Below, piece after piece: positions 12,479-24,270 of a stretch of DNA of 64,000 nt. The notes under the pieces are model-generated. The model had not been told where the DNA came from and made no database searches. It saw only the letters and a list, made by a program, of their open reading frames with translations. Made by a program: the position numbers and the translations under genes. Position 1 is the first letter of the stretch; each line of letters opens with the position of its first letter. This stretch comes from Lolium rigidum (taxonomy: Eukaryota; Streptophyta; Magnoliopsida; Poales; Poaceae), in NCBI RefSeq assembly GCF_022539505.1, contig NC_061513.1, forward strand, positions 347,773,617-347,837,616. Direction: 5' to 3'.

Positions 12479-13621
12479 TTAAGTAGAGGATTTAGGAACC
12501 CATCGATTAATGGGTTCCTTTGCAATGGCAACAATATCTTTTGGTACCCAAATTGAGTACTCTCTATAAGCATAGCCATTATGAGGGCCAACATAGTTAG
12601 CATAAACATCACCATAATAATCAACAAATAAAGCATAGTGATTGTTTGGCCCCGTGCGGTCACCACTAGTGGCTTTGCCCTTTGAGGCTTTGCCATCATT
12701 AGTGACCTTCTTGTTCTTATCTTGAGCGGGCTTCTCCTTCTTGTAGTTGTTCTTCTTGTATGACTTGGGAGTATATCCAAGTCCAAACTTTTGATTGTTT
12801 GACCTTTGCTTACTCAAGAGGTCATCCAATCCCATCTTGTTCTTGGCGGTGGTGAACTTTGCAAGTTCCTTTGTTAACCTAACATTTTCCTCAAGAATAG
12901 ATGCTTGCTCACAAGAAGATTCATTAGGGTGATAGTCGAGACCATATTTAGTCACCAAAGATTCAAGATATGCATTGGTCTCAACATGCAAGGAGAGTTC
13001 CTCTTGTAAACGAACATGTTCCTCAACAAGCTTAGCATGCTCACTAGTAAAATAAGTGGAGGAACTAGCAAGCTTTTCAACAACAATGGGATCCTTCATT
13101 GATCCAAGAGCCTTTTTGTAGGTTTCTTGGAGTAGGTCATGGTTCTCTCCAAGTTTCTTGAGCTCATCCTTAACAAGCTTGTTAGCTCTTTCAAGGTGGT
13201 CAAGATCCCTAGTGAGAGAAGCATGAACAACTTCAAGCTCCTCCTTTGAGGCATGGAGCTCTTGAGTCAATGATTGAGCCCTATCAATAGTTTCTAGGTC
13301 CTTAACTTTATCAAGTTCATAAGTTTCAATTTGTTGCTTAAGGCCTTGAGATATGCACCTTTCGGTTTTTAGCTCTTGTCTTAGGAGATTGAATCTCCGT
13401 TCTTCTTCATTCAATTGATATTCTAATTCCTCAATGGACTCATCCTTTTCTTTGAGGGAGTCCATCAAGAAATCAAACTTGACAAGAGCTTCACCATGAA
13501 GGGTGCATCTAACATTGTAAAGTTCCTTAAGCACAATTAATTCTTCTTGATTTTCATTTTCATCATCAAGAACACTAGATAGAGAAGGTGGGGGTTCCAT
13601 TACCTTGGTTTCTCTTGCCAT
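12479..13621 (-). pseudogene. Copia B gag extension with long coiled coil (380 codons)
   Basis: Residues ~25-265 are Glu/Leu/Lys-rich with heptad-like spacing (LKEKDESIEELEYQLNEEER and following), predicting a long coiled coil. The tail is Lys/Asn-rich (SYKKNNYKKEKP) and then leads toward the protease. It lies between the zinc-knuckle gag segment and the protease, as in large cereal Copia polyproteins. The start codon overlaps the upstream stop as TAATG; I read this as a chance result of an indel. Confidence 0.8.
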
Positions 13622-15093
13622 TAGACAAGAGCCGACGATTGTAGAGGAGAGAGAGAGTCATCGGAGTCATCATCTTGAGTTGTTCTTGCCATGAAGGAAG
13701 AACCAACATCATTCTCCGTGGAGTAATCCTTGGAGTAGTCATATGTGAAGAGTGACACGGGCTTGGAGAAAGCCAAACCGGCCACTCCGGCCTCCTTCTC
13801 CTCATCTTCCTCTTCTTCATCGGACAAGTACTCGGCCCCAACAAAGGCTCTTCCCTTGTTCTTCTTGTATCGATCGTTGATTGGGTTTGGCTTCAATCTT
13901 AGCTTGACCCCTTTGATGAACTTTGGCTTGTCTACCATTTTCTCATAAGGGCACTCATTTGCAAAGTGGGTATCTTCATCACAGTTGTAGCAAGTTCTCT
14001 TCTTCTTCTTGTCATTGAGGAGCATTGGAAGCTTTCCCTTGTACTTCTTGGCAAAGAAGGCAAAGTCGGTAACAATGTCACTAGTTGAAGTCATCTCTTC
14101 CTCTTCTTCAATTTCATAGTCTTCTTCTCTTCCATGGTCAGCTCTAGCTTTGAGAGCAAGGTTGTGTGACGCTTCATGGTTGTGTGAGGGTTCATCAACA
14201 CGGTTCATTGCCATGAGCCTTTTTCCTGCCTTGGCCATGTTTTCATTGACGACCACATAGGAGACTAGATCATCGGAGTTCAGATCGGCACTCTTGGTCA
14301 TGATTTGCAAGTTGAGTGCAAGGTTGGTGTCTTGTTGCTTGATCGCAATCATAGCAATGACCTTGGACTTTATGAATGCTTCATTCATCTCGAAGCCGTC
14401 ATTGTACTTCTCAACTCCTTGTCCCTTGACCCTTACTCTAAGAGCACCAAGCCTTGCATAGGCATCGGCCACGGATTCTCCTTCTCGAATCATGAACTGG
14501 TGGGCCTCTTGCTTTGCGGTCTCATAAAGAGCTGATTGGATCAAATCGGTTCCCTCTTGGAGTACTACGATCCGATCCCACAACTCTTTAGCGGAGTCAA
14601 TGTCATTGACTTGATCAAGGAGCTTGCGGTTGATGCCACTTCTAATCTTGTCACGTGCGGAGGCATTGAGTTGACGGTTGTAGAATTCGGTGGAGGTCAA
14701 CCGAATGGGATCATGTGGCTACCGGTATCCATGAACAATGATCTCCCATAACTCCACACTGCAGCTGCGAATATGAGATTCCATAGCAGATTTCCAAAAA
14801 GGAAAGTGAGTTCCATCAAAATGGGGAACATTCCCACTATGGTTTATATGAGGCATGGGTGAAGTGTTTTTGGGATAGTCATGGTTAACTTCATGGTAAC
14901 CCCCTAGAGAGGCCGAAGCCGCACTAGGAGACCCACTAGTCAAGTTCTTAAGCATGGCAGACATCTCTGCCATTTGGCTTTGTAGCTCATCCTCCTTTTT
15001 CTTCTTCTCGGCATCATATGCCAAGAATCTAGATTTCATCTCTTTAACCGAAAGGTTAGAGTCTTCATCTAGACCCTCAAATATTTTATCCAT
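13621..15093 (-). pseudogene. Copia B gag (retrotransposon capsid and zinc knuckle)
   Basis: N-terminal segment 15093-14719 is separated from 14700-13621 by one in-frame TAG at 14719-14721; the frame is the same on both sides. The second segment contains the UBN2-type gag core (LWDRIVVLQEGT, then ESVADAYARLGAL) and one CCHC knuckle, CYNCDEDTHFANEC, near 13990. An acidic, Glu-rich stretch follows. The nonsense codon and the 3' frame change show loss of function. Confidence 0.92.
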
Positions 15094-15132
15094 CTCACTC
15101 TAAAGGCGGTGAAGCCCTTAATAAGAGTCCAG

Positions 15133-15144
15133 GCTCTGATACCA
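15133..15144 (-). promoter_or_regulatory. Primer binding site of Copia B (tRNA-iMet)
   Basis: On the minus strand TGGTATCAGAGC lies two bases inside the LTR edge. It is the standard complement to plant initiator tRNA-Met and fixes the LTR boundary at 15147. Confidence 0.92.
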
Positions 15145-15146
15145 AT

Positions 15147-16446
15147 TGAAAGTATAGAGATGGTAAACCTAGAGGGGGGTGAATAGGTTTCTACAGATTT
15201 TTATTCTTTCTTTGCAATATTAGGCTTTGCGGAATATAAAGGTGAGCCTAATGCAAGCTAGGTGAAACAACCTATATGAGGATACAACTAACTCGAGCGC
15301 GAAGGCTCTCACAGGCAGTTAAATCACAAGTAAGGAGTTCGGTTAGAGATAAGCGATAGCACGCGGAGACGAGGATGTATTCCCGTGTTCCCTTCCTTTG
15401 CAAGAAGGTACGTCACGTTTGGAGGGGTGGAGGTCCCACGAAGGATTCCCCACGCCACGAAGGCTCACCCTATTCTCCGGAGCCTATCCCACGAAGGAAT
15501 AGCTCACTCACTTGCGATAGACTTTGAGGTAGCCTCCAAACCTTCACAATCTTGCTCGGATGCTTCCGGACCACTCTTGCCCACCTAGGATTTCCAATGA
15601 ACCCTAGAGAGCAAGCTTCTTGATGAATACAAGGGGGAATGAGATTTGGCATTATAGAACAGTAGATCGGGTCCTCCTCTATCGTTTCCTCGGAGGGATT
15701 TGAGTTTGGATGGAGGAGGAGGGAGATCTGAGGCTTTTGGTGTTTCTAGCAATGGAGTATGAGAGAGAGAGAGCTCAAGAACAGCTTGTAGTGTAGTGCC
15801 TAACTTTTCAGAGGTAGGAGAAGGGCTATTTATAGTGTTCTTCGAAATATGGCCGTTGCCCACTTGACACATCAGCAGATTCCTCGAGGAACCCGATCGA
15901 CCGGGTTTGGCGCCGGACAGGCCGGTTCACAGGCCGGTCCGACCGGGCCAGCGACCGGGCCGGCCGGTTTCCAACCGGAGCTGGGACCGGGTCTTGACCG
16001 GGCATGCTTCTGAGGTTACTGGATCACGCCCGGATGGCACAAGCGCAAAGGCCGGTTGGGCACCGGGGCGCTCGGTCTGGAGCCCGATCCGACCGGGCCA
16101 TGGACCGGAGCAGCCGGTCCAAACCGGGCTGGCGACCGGACGCAGACCGGAGTGCTCGCCCTCCTTTACTGGAATCTGCCCGGATCAGGTGCTGGGCCCG
16201 GTTGGCGACCGGGTGGTCCAGTGTCAGGGCCGGTCTGACCGGGTCTGGGACCGGCCAGGCTCTGGAAAACCTTGTAGATTTTTCATCGAAGTGGGGGGTC
16301 TCCCGTTGCCTTCTTGTTCCATTGATACACCATTATACCTTTTTGGCTAATATCTGGGAATCATCTTGTAGACATGTATTAGTCCAAATACACTAGCACG
16401 GTGTCATAGTTATCAAAATAATGGATAAGGGTAAAATACCCTTACA
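15147..16446 (-). repeat. 5' LTR of Copia B (about 1300 bp)
   Basis: On the minus strand it starts TGTAAGGGTA and ends ACTTTCA next to the primer site. Bases 16447-16451 (AAGGG) would be the target duplication, but the partner is outside the window. Bases ~15890-16260 are packed with CCGG words (more than twenty, mostly GACCGG or CCGGTY), in contrast to the AT-rich surroundings. The LTR inner edge is well supported; the outer edge rests on the TG/CA rule only. Confidence 0.78.
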
Positions 16447-16451
16447 AAGGG

Positions 16452-19400
16452 CGAGGAGTAGACGTTATTACAGCGCACAACAACGAGTAAATACAACCAC
16501 GGTATTTAGATTACACCTCTATGTAATTAAGGTTAACTTTGGTCAAATGTAATAAAATATGGCTATCTTTATTTATGAGTCACTTACTTGCAGGCTAGGC
16601 ACGGACTCGTGGAAAGGAATGCGCTTTGAAAAATGTTCATGATTTTTTAAAGTTTAAATTTAAAATACGTAGTTCCTTAATGAGATTACTTTAACACACC
16701 CTGAGGCTTAAGAAAAGAATCAAAAAAAAGGCATGAAAGTCTTGGGGGTAGGTTCGCAGGCCTAAGTCAGTCTCATTGTCCTCAGCGTAAATGGTTATAT
16801 CCTGTCACATACTGCTTCTTAAATATTTCCATGATTCTAGAAAGTTCAAACATAAAAATGTTCAGTTCAAAAAAAGGTTAAGATTATAGAAAATTTCATG
16901 ATCTAAAACATGTTCAGTTCGAAAAAATTCATGATGTAAAAAAAGTTCAAATTTTAAAATTATTAGCCACGTAAAATGATTCATTAAAACAGGGAAAAAA
17001 GCCGGGAAAATGAACAGGAAGAATCAAAACAAAGGAATTATAAATTAAAAATGCAAAAGGTAACAAATACTAGGGGAAAAAGAAATAATAATAATAATAA
17101 AACGATTCTAACTGCGTTGCAGCACGCTGTGCCCTGCTCGATGAACACGGGTCAATGCTAATACGCCTGACAATGAGCGAGATATAGCGGCTACGGTGGA
17201 CACTGGGGAGCGGCTACCCATCGCTCGTTAGCGATGGTTTGTATGCATTGCTAAGGGAAACGGTTAATGGGCTTGACCCATTTGGTTTGGGACGGAACAG
17301 AGACATTTGCTCAGATGCATGTGATCCGAATAATAACCCACAGGTTTAAACTTAGTACACTATCGTGGAGACTCAAGCTCGAATCCATAACTATTTTCCG
17401 AACCATATTTTGAATTTTTTGAATCTTAGCCAAAATTTTAAATTTTGAATCGGAGCAAAAATGTTTTGAATAAACTCTGAAACCGAGCAAAAATTATTTT
17501 GAACAAATTTAAAATCTGAGAAAATTTTATTTTTGAACAAATTTTAAATATGAGAAAATTTGGAATTTAAACAAAATTTGAATCTAAGCAAAAAATAATT
17601 TTGAAAAAATTCAAATCTAAGCAATATTTTAAATAAATTTCAAATCGAAGCAAAAATAATTTTGAACAAATTTCAAATCTAGGCAAAATTTGGTCAAATT
17701 TGTAATTTGATAAAATTCTAAAATAGAAAAGAAAAAAGCCATCTAAACCAGGAAAAAACCGACGAAATGGAAAAAAAGGCGAAAATAACCACACCAAAAC
17801 TTTCTAAACAGGGTGAACCATAACCAGCCAGCGCTATTGGGCCGCGGCCCGCGAGCTGCCGCACACGTGCGGGGTTTAGTACGCCCGCAGCGCGAATCCT
17901 ATTCTCCGCCCATTGCGGCCCCTATCTGGGCCGCCGCACAGGGTGTTACATGTTTGGGCTGGGCCCGTTAGGGAACGCTGGTGGTTACTTGTGGTTTTTA
18001 TTCAGTTTTCTTCTGCTTTCTTCCCATTCGGTTTTCCTGGGTTTTTTTTATGGCTTTTGGTTTTCCTACTGGTCTCTATTTTTAGATCTTTTAACAACCT
18101 GAACATTATGAAATTTTGAACATTTTTCAGTTTTGAACATTTTTCAAGGTTGAACTTATTTCAGATTTGAATAATTTATAATTTCGAACATTTCTTAATC
18201 TATTTTTTATTTCGAACATTTTTATGGAAATTTCTCAGATTTTGAAAAATATTTTTTAATTCGAAAATACGTACAAATTTTAAATTTGAACATTTTTTAG
18301 ATCCGAACAAATTTTAAATATGAACAAATTTCAAATTTGAATATTTTTTGAATCCAAACAAATTTTAGATATGAACTATTTCAAAATATTTTTTTATATA
18401 AACATATTTTATATCCGAACAAATTTTAATAGAAACAATTTCAAAATCTGAATGAATTTCACTTGAACATTTTTAGATCTAAAGATTTTTCGAGTTGAAC
18501 AGTTTTCGAATATAAAAATTTATTCAAACCATATAAGAAAAAGAAAAGAAAATATAGTAAAAAGGAAAAATTAGCCAAACCTTATTACGTAGATATCAGC
18601 AGGCAGCAGCGCACCAATTACAACGAAACTAGGTAAGCATCCCGGCGTACGTACGTAACATGGGCCAAGCCCATCTTAGTTTGGCACCTCCTATTCCCTA
18701 AGCGGAACCGATTGGGATCGCCGCTTAAGGCGATCAATAGGAGCCCCCCGCCCGCAGCGGGGCGATGAATAGGGGAGCTCCTATTCAGCGCTCGACGCGA
18801 AGGCTGGCGCGTTCGCGTCGACACTTGAAGAGGATCCCGCGTGGGCCAGCCCATATATGGGAAACAGAACAAGTATTGAGCGAATCCGGCCGCTTGCTCG
18901 TTCAGTTTATTTTTGTCGCTCTTTTCATATACAAGGCAGCCAGATGTGCTCACATTCAAATCTGAACAAATCAAATTTGAAAGGTTCAAACGTTAACAAT
19001 TTTAGATAAGAAAATTCTTCAAATCCGAAAAATGTTCAAAATTTGAAAAAAAATAGATTCGGGAAATGTTCAAATCCAAAAAATGTTTAAAATTCGAAAA
19101 TGTTCAAATTTTTAAAAAGTTCAGATTCAGAAAATATTCAAATCAGGAAAATGCTCAAAATTCAAAAAATTCAAATTTTAAAAATGTTCGCATTTTAAAT
19201 GGTTCGGATTTGGGAAATGTTCAGATTTCAAAATATGCGAATTTTAAAAAATGTTCAGATTTGAAAATGTTCACATTTAATAAGGTTCATATTTGAAAAT
19301 ATTCAAATAAAAAAAATGTTCAAATTTAAAAAAAAATCATAATTTGAAAATGTTCAGATTTAAAAAGGATAGTAAAAGAAAACAGAAACGGAAAAAAAAA

Positions 19401-19560
19401 AACCCGGAGAAACCAGTGAAAACCAACCAGAAACCAAAAAACAGAGAAAACTAAACCGAAAAGGTCTAGAATATTTGCAAAATTGGAAGAACCCAGAATA
19501 CACGGTTTGTACTGGGCCGACCAGTTTGAATTGCTAAGGAAGGAAAGTGGTACGCGGAGG
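16452..19560. repeat. AT-rich foldback-like region with degenerate TTGAACATTTT repeats
   Basis: No credible gene. Three blocks are built from the short words TTGAACATTTT, GAACAAATTT and their complements (about 17400-17800, 18100-18540, 18960-19370). They are separated by GC-richer cores (17816-17990 and 18560-18950). The block at 18000-18540 and the complement of 18960-19500 share a layout: a GGTTTTCC/GGGTTTTTT stretch followed by TTGAACATTTTT repeats. This indicates old inverted-repeat arms. It resembles degenerate DNA-transposon ends in cereal genomes, but I cannot assign a superfamily. Confidence 0.5.
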
Positions 19561-19627
19561 CTGGCTAACTGACGCAACAAGCCTCAAATAGGTGATGAAT
19601 ATGATTACCCACTCCGCTCTCCCAAAT

Positions 19628-20045
19628 GCGAAATTGTTAAAAAAAGGCCGATCTTCGCGAAGAGAAGGTAGCTCGTTTCACACGCGACAAGTGGCACGCT
19701 GTGGTGCCAGAAAATTCCTGAAAAGTGTCGCCACCTGTCGCAAGGGGAAGCAAGGTGGGGATGGGGGGAGAGAGAAGATTGGGTTGTGTCAGTTTTTTCT
19801 TTTTTCTTCTAGATTCATTTTTTTCAAAATGAAATATCTTGAGAACCGTAAGTCCAAATTGCGAACCGTTTTCACTTTTGAGATCCTCGTGTCGAGATCT
19901 TCAAAACTATATCCCACGTTGATAGGTTTGGAGATACTTTTTTTTCTTCGTACTTCCAATAATATTATGATTGTACCTGTGATGTGTACCTAACTGTACT
20001 CGTGTTTCAACTGATAAGTACTTCTTTTTTTAGTGTATTTGGTGC
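19628..20045 (+). repeat. Direct repeat, copy 1 (about 0.42 kb)
   Basis: Begins GCGAAATTGTTAAAAAAAGG and continues through CTTCGCGAAGAGAAG, GCAAGGTGGGGATG and TCTTCAAAACTA. The same order of words recurs 1335 bases downstream with about 85-90 percent identity by eye. Each copy is followed at once by a CTGTAC minisatellite. Confidence 0.85.
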
Positions 20046-20059
20046 AATTTTTCCCTTTA

Positions 20060-20600
20060 TTCGCTAACTGTACTCGCCCGTGTGCGGGATCAGTACTCGT
20101 ACTTACGCGCGACCTGTACCTGCCGTGTGCGCCACTGTACTTCTGTACATGTACTTGCTTGTGTTCACGACTGTACCTGCTCGTATGCGCGTTTGTACCT
20201 GCTCGTCTGTGTGACTGTACTTGTACTCGCTCGTCTGTTCAACTGTATTTGTGTGTTGTGCGTGACTGTACCTGCTCGTATGCACGATTGTACTTGTACT
20301 CGCCTGTGTGTTCAACTGTACTCGTGTGTTGTGCGTGACTGTACCTGCTCGTGTGCACGACTGTACCTACTCGTGTGCGTGACTGTACATGTACTCATCT
20401 GTGTGTTCAACTGTACTCGTGTGGACGACTGTACTCGCTCGTCTGCGCGACTGTACTCGCTCGTCTGTGTGACTGTACTCGATCGTGTGTATAACTGTAC
20501 TCGTACTCGCTCGTGTGTGTGACTATAACTGTACTTGATCATGTGCGCGACTGTACCTGCTCGTGTATGCGGCTGTACCTGCTCTTATATGCAATTGTAC
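20060..20600 (+). repeat. CTGTAC minisatellite, block 1
   Basis: About two dozen degenerate units of roughly 22 or 28 bases, each of the form (C/G)GACTGTAC then CTGCTCGTGTGCG. Longer units contain an extra TGTACT. Open frames across this block encode only a repeating Cys/Thr/Arg/Leu/Tyr pattern and are artefacts of the repeat. Confidence 0.85.
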
Positions 20601-20962
20601 CTATGTTTTGATAAAAAAAAAACATACACGTAGTGAGCTAGCTACATCGTTTTGTACTTGATATTTGTGAGAGTTGGCTAGCGGCGTACTTGCGCGGCAG
20701 TGCACATACTAGCTCGGGACGTGAGGAGCGAGACTAGCGCGCGGCGGTGCGCGGACATGAGGAGCAAAACATGAGGAGCGCGTACTCGCGCCGTACGGAG
20801 CGCGTACTCGCGCAGCGGCTTGGCCCGGGACGGACTCACGCGCGTACTCGCGCAGGCGGCTTCGCGCGGGACGGCACTCGCGTTGCGGTCACGACACGCG
20901 TCAGCTTCTCGTATATTTCGCGGGACGCGGTTTCCCTTCGCAAAGATTGATCCCTACCTAGT

Positions 20963-21395
20963 GCGAAATCGTTAAAAAAAGGCCGACCTTCGCGAAGAGA
21001 AGATAACTCGTTCCGCATGCGACAAGTAGCGCGCTGTGGTGCTAGAAAATCCCTGGGAAGTAGTCTCCCTGCTTGCCACGTGTCGCAAGGAGAAGCAAGG
21101 TGGGGATGAGGAAGGAGAGAGAAGAGCTGGGTTGGGTCAGTTTTTCCTTTTTTTCATAGATTCGTTTTTTCAAAATGAAATATCTGAGAACCGTAAGTCC
21201 AAATGACGAACCGTTTTCACTTTTGAGATCCTCTTGTCGAGATCTTCAAAACTAGATCCCATGTTGATAGGTTTCGAGATACTTTTTTTTCGTACTTCCT
21301 ATACTACTATGGTTGTACTTGTGTTGTGTATCTAACTGTACTCGAGCATGAACTGATAAGTACTTCTGTTTTGAAGGTATTTTAGTGCATCTTTC
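20963..21395 (+). repeat. Direct repeat, copy 2
   Basis: Homologous to 19628-20045 (GCGAAATCGTTAAAAAAAGG start, CTTCGCGAAGAGAAG shortly after), again ending just before a CTGTAC array. A short inverted relative of the start (AGGTCGGTCTTTTTC) lies at about 22072, so the composite may be bounded by inverted ends. Confidence 0.83.
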
Positions 21396-21399
21396 CCTT

Positions 21400-21790
21400 T
21401 ACTCGTGTGAGCAACTGTACTTGTACTCGTTCGTGTGCGCGATTGTACCTACCTTATGTGGATGACTGTACCTGTAGGCGACTGTACTTACTCGTGTGCG
21501 CGACTATACCTATCTTGTGTGAGCGACTGTACCTGTACTCGTTCGTGTGCGCGACTGTACCTATACTCGCTCGCGACTGTACCTGTCTCGTGTGCGCGAC
21601 TGTACCTGTACTCGCCCGTGTACGCGACTGTACTTACTCGTGTGCGTGACTGTACCTGTCTCGTGTACGCGACTGTACTTGTCTCGGATGCGCGACTGTA
21701 TCTGTACTCGCTCGTTTACACAAGTATACCTGTACTCGCTTATGTTTGTAGCTATACTTGTACTCACAATTTAGTTTCGCTGTACGTACT
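21400..21790 (+). repeat. CTGTAC minisatellite, block 2
   Basis: Same unit type as block 1, with more CTGTACCTGTCTCGTGTGCG variants. Both arrays share the core GACTGTAC and the CTCGTGTGCG half, so the array was part of the sequence before the two halves duplicated. Confidence 0.83.
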
Positions 21791-22379
21791 CAAGCTGAGA
21801 GTCGATCGTTACTTGAAAACGATGTGCATGCAAGTATTTTGTACTTTGACCAAACCGATCCATGTGCTAGCTTAGGACTCGATGCATATGCGTGTACCGC
21901 GCACGTGGCTGGTGCTGTGTACGCGCGATGGATGTAGCTGAGTTTGCATGCGGCTGTACTCGCGTGCGTGGATGAAGGGCGGGGTTGGAGCGCCGCGAGC
22001 GGGTTGGCGTCAGCGCTGTATACGTGTCAACGTCGGACTGTTCCGCGCGAGCACGGATCGGACCTCTCCAAAGGTCGGTCTTTTTCTAGTCCTACCCTAC
22101 CTAGTGGTACCCTCCCAAATGCGGAAGATCGGTATGGGCCACTAGATTATATGTGGGTCTTTTAGATCTATGAATCTATGATAGGCTTGGCCCGTTGTAA
22201 GAACAATTTTACACGGACCATCCTATGGACTCAGCTTCCATTGGTGCAAGTGTGCAATCATGGGCATTTTCCCATGCTCGGCAAGCGCCGGACAATCTGA
22301 AAGAGCGGCGGAAGTGATAGACAGAAAGAAAACGCAGAGGCAGAGACCACTCGCCGCCAGTCCCGTTCCTCTCGGTCAC
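21791..22379 (+). other. Intergenic; distal 5' flank of the GST gene
   Basis: No convincing gene. From about 22250 the sequence is GC-rich and continues, once Copia C is removed, into 41932-42295 just upstream of the GST start codon. I see no clear TATA box here. Confidence 0.5.
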
Positions 22380-22384
22380 CTCCC

Positions 22385-22513
22385 TGTTAGAGTTGTATTT
22401 AGCCCCAAACTATACGAGTCGTATTGTACATGTATTATACCTGATCATGCATATATAAAGTGAGACCGTGAGGGCTTAGACCCCACGGAAAACCCCAATC
22501 CTTTTCTCAAACT
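22385..22513 (+). repeat. 5' LTR of Copia C (129 bp)
   Basis: Begins TGTTAGAGTT; the right end is set by the abutting primer site and by the CTCCC duplication next to the 3' LTR, which gives an LTR ending in CAAACT rather than the usual CA. A TATATAAAG box at 22452-22460 is the likely promoter. LTRs this short recall Tos17-sized Copia elements. Confidence 0.88.
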
Positions 22514-22525
22514 TGGTATCAGAGC
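22514..22525 (+). promoter_or_regulatory. Primer binding site of Copia C (tRNA-iMet)
   Basis: TGGTATCAGAGC directly follows the LTR, as in most plant Copia elements. Confidence 0.92.
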
Positions 22526-22639
22526 CATACCTAGCTAACCCTAGCCGCCGCGAGTACCCAGCCCGCCGCCGCTAGATTGATCTCCCGCCGCCGCTAGCAC
22601 GTTCTAGTCTGCGGCGATGTCTGGTCCTCTTCAGCTCTC

Positions 22640-24241
22640 TGATACGTCTCCGACGTATCGATAATTTCTTATGTTCTATGCCATATTATTGATGATACCT
22701 ACATGTTTTATGCACACTTTATGTCATATTCGTGCATTTTCTGGAACTAACCTATTAACAAGATGCCGAAGTGCCGGTTCCGTTTTCTGCTGTTTTTGGT
22801 TTCGAAATCCTAGTAACGAAATATTCTCGGAATTGGACGAAACGAAGACCCGGGGCCCTATTTTTCCACGGAGCTTTCAGAAGACCGAAGAACACACGAA
22901 GTGGGGCCACGAGGTGGCCAAACTATAGGGCGGCGCGGCCCAAGCCCTGGCCGCGCCGACCTATAGTGTGGGCCCCTCGTGACGCCCCTTGACCTGCCCT
23001 TCCGCCTACTTAAAGCCTCCGCCGCGAAACCCCTGAGGCGAAAAACCACGATACGGAAAACCTTACTGAGACGCCGTCGCCGCCGATCCCATCTCGGGGG
23101 ATTCTGGAGATCTCCTCCGGCACCCTGCCGGAGAGGGGATTCATCTCCCGGAGGACTCTACACCGCCATGGTCGCCTCCGGAGTGATGAGTGAGTAGTTC
23201 ACCCCTGGACTATGGGTCCATAGCAGTAGCTAGATGGTTGTCTTCTCCTCATTGTGCTTCATTGTTGGATCTTGTGAGCTGCCTAACATGATCAAGACCA
23301 TCTATCTGTAATTCTATATGTTGTGTTTGTCGGGATCCGATGGATAGAGAATACCATGTCATGTTAATTATCAAGTTATTATACATGTGTTGTTTATGAT
23401 CTTGCATGCTCTCCGTTTCTAGTAGAGGCTCGGCCAAGTTTTTACTTTTAACTCCAAGAGGGAGTACTTATGCTCGATAGTGGGTTCATGCTCGCATTGA
23501 CACAGGACGATGTGATGAAAGTTCTAAGGTTGTGTTGTCGTTGTTGCCACTAGGGATAAAACATTGGCGCTATGTCCGAGGGATGTAGTTGTTGATTACA
23601 TTACGCACCATACTTAATGCAATTGTCCGTTGTTTAGCAACTTAATACTTGGAGGGGTTCGGATGATAACCTCGAAGGTGGACTTTTTAGGCATAGATGC
23701 GGTTGGATGGCGGTCTATGTACTTTGTCGTAATGCCCAATTAAATCTCACTATACTTATCATGTCATGTATGTGCATTGTTATGCCCTCTCTATTTGTCA
23801 ATTGCCCGACTGTAATTTGTTCACCCAACATGCTTTTATCTTATGGGAGAGACACCTCTAGTGAACTGTGGACCCCGGTCCATTCTTTAATACTTGAAAT
23901 ACAAATCTGCTGCAATACTTGTTTTTACTATTTTCTCCGCAAACAATCATCTTCCACACAATACGGTTAATCCTTTGTTACAGCAAGCCGGTGAGATTGA
24001 CAACCTCACTCTGTTTCGTTGGGGCAAAGTACTTTGGTTGTGTTGTGCGAGGTTCCACGTTGGCGCCGGAATCTCCGGTGTTGCGCCGCACTACATCCCG
24101 CCGCCATCAACCTTCAACGTGCTTCTTGGCTCCTCCCGGTTCGATAAACCTTGGTTTCTTTCCGAGGGAAAACTTGCTCGCTGTGCGCATCATACCTTCC
24201 TCTTGGGGTTGCCCAACGAACGTGTGAAATACACGCCATCA
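22640..24241 (+). repeat. 5' LTR of element D
   Basis: The first bases form a perfect 8-bp hairpin, GATACGTC-TCC-GACGTATC (22641-22659). The right edge is CGCCATCA, followed by the primer-site region. Confidence 0.95.
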
Positions 24242-24252
24242 AGCTCTTTTTA

Positions 24253-24270
24253 CGGCGCCGTTGCCGGGGA
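24253..24270 (+). promoter_or_regulatory. Primer binding site of element D (tRNA-Asp, first base changed)
   Basis: The site reads CGGCGCCGTTGCCGGGGA, matching the tRNA-Asp complement at 17 of 18 bases; only the first differs. It is 11 bases from the LTR end, the same layout as in element A. Confidence 0.8.

Larger units (their letters stand above)
9157..16446 (-). mobile_element. Ty1/Copia retrotransposon B, degenerate, 3' part outside window
   Basis: On the minus strand the order is LTR (16446-15147), tRNA-iMet primer site, gag, protease, integrase, reverse transcriptase, RNase H: the Copia order. Coding is cut at 9157 by insertion of element A; the remaining 3' end and 3' LTR must lie left of the window. 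One in-frame stop and at least four frame changes show it is dead. A long coiled-coil gag extension (12479-13621) is typical of large cereal Copia elements. Confidence 0.92.

Noticed and set aside
13615..13625. TAATG stop-start overlap in Copia B gag, like translational coupling or programmed -1 frameshift
   Set aside because: The element has other frame changes and a nonsense codon; a chance indel is simpler and no slippery site or pseudoknot is evident.
15907..16350. 147-codon Pro/Arg-rich frame in the Copia B LTR
   Set aside because: Produced by CCGG repeats; antisense to LTR U3 and without a domain.
20033..20522. Frames of 100-146 codons across the CTGTAC arrays (also 21407-21875)
   Set aside because: They only translate the minisatellite, occur in several frames at once, and differ between the two arrays.
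20060..21790. Possible CRISPR-like array
   Set aside because: Units are adjacent and degenerate without unique spacers, there are no cas genes, and the context is a plant nuclear genome.
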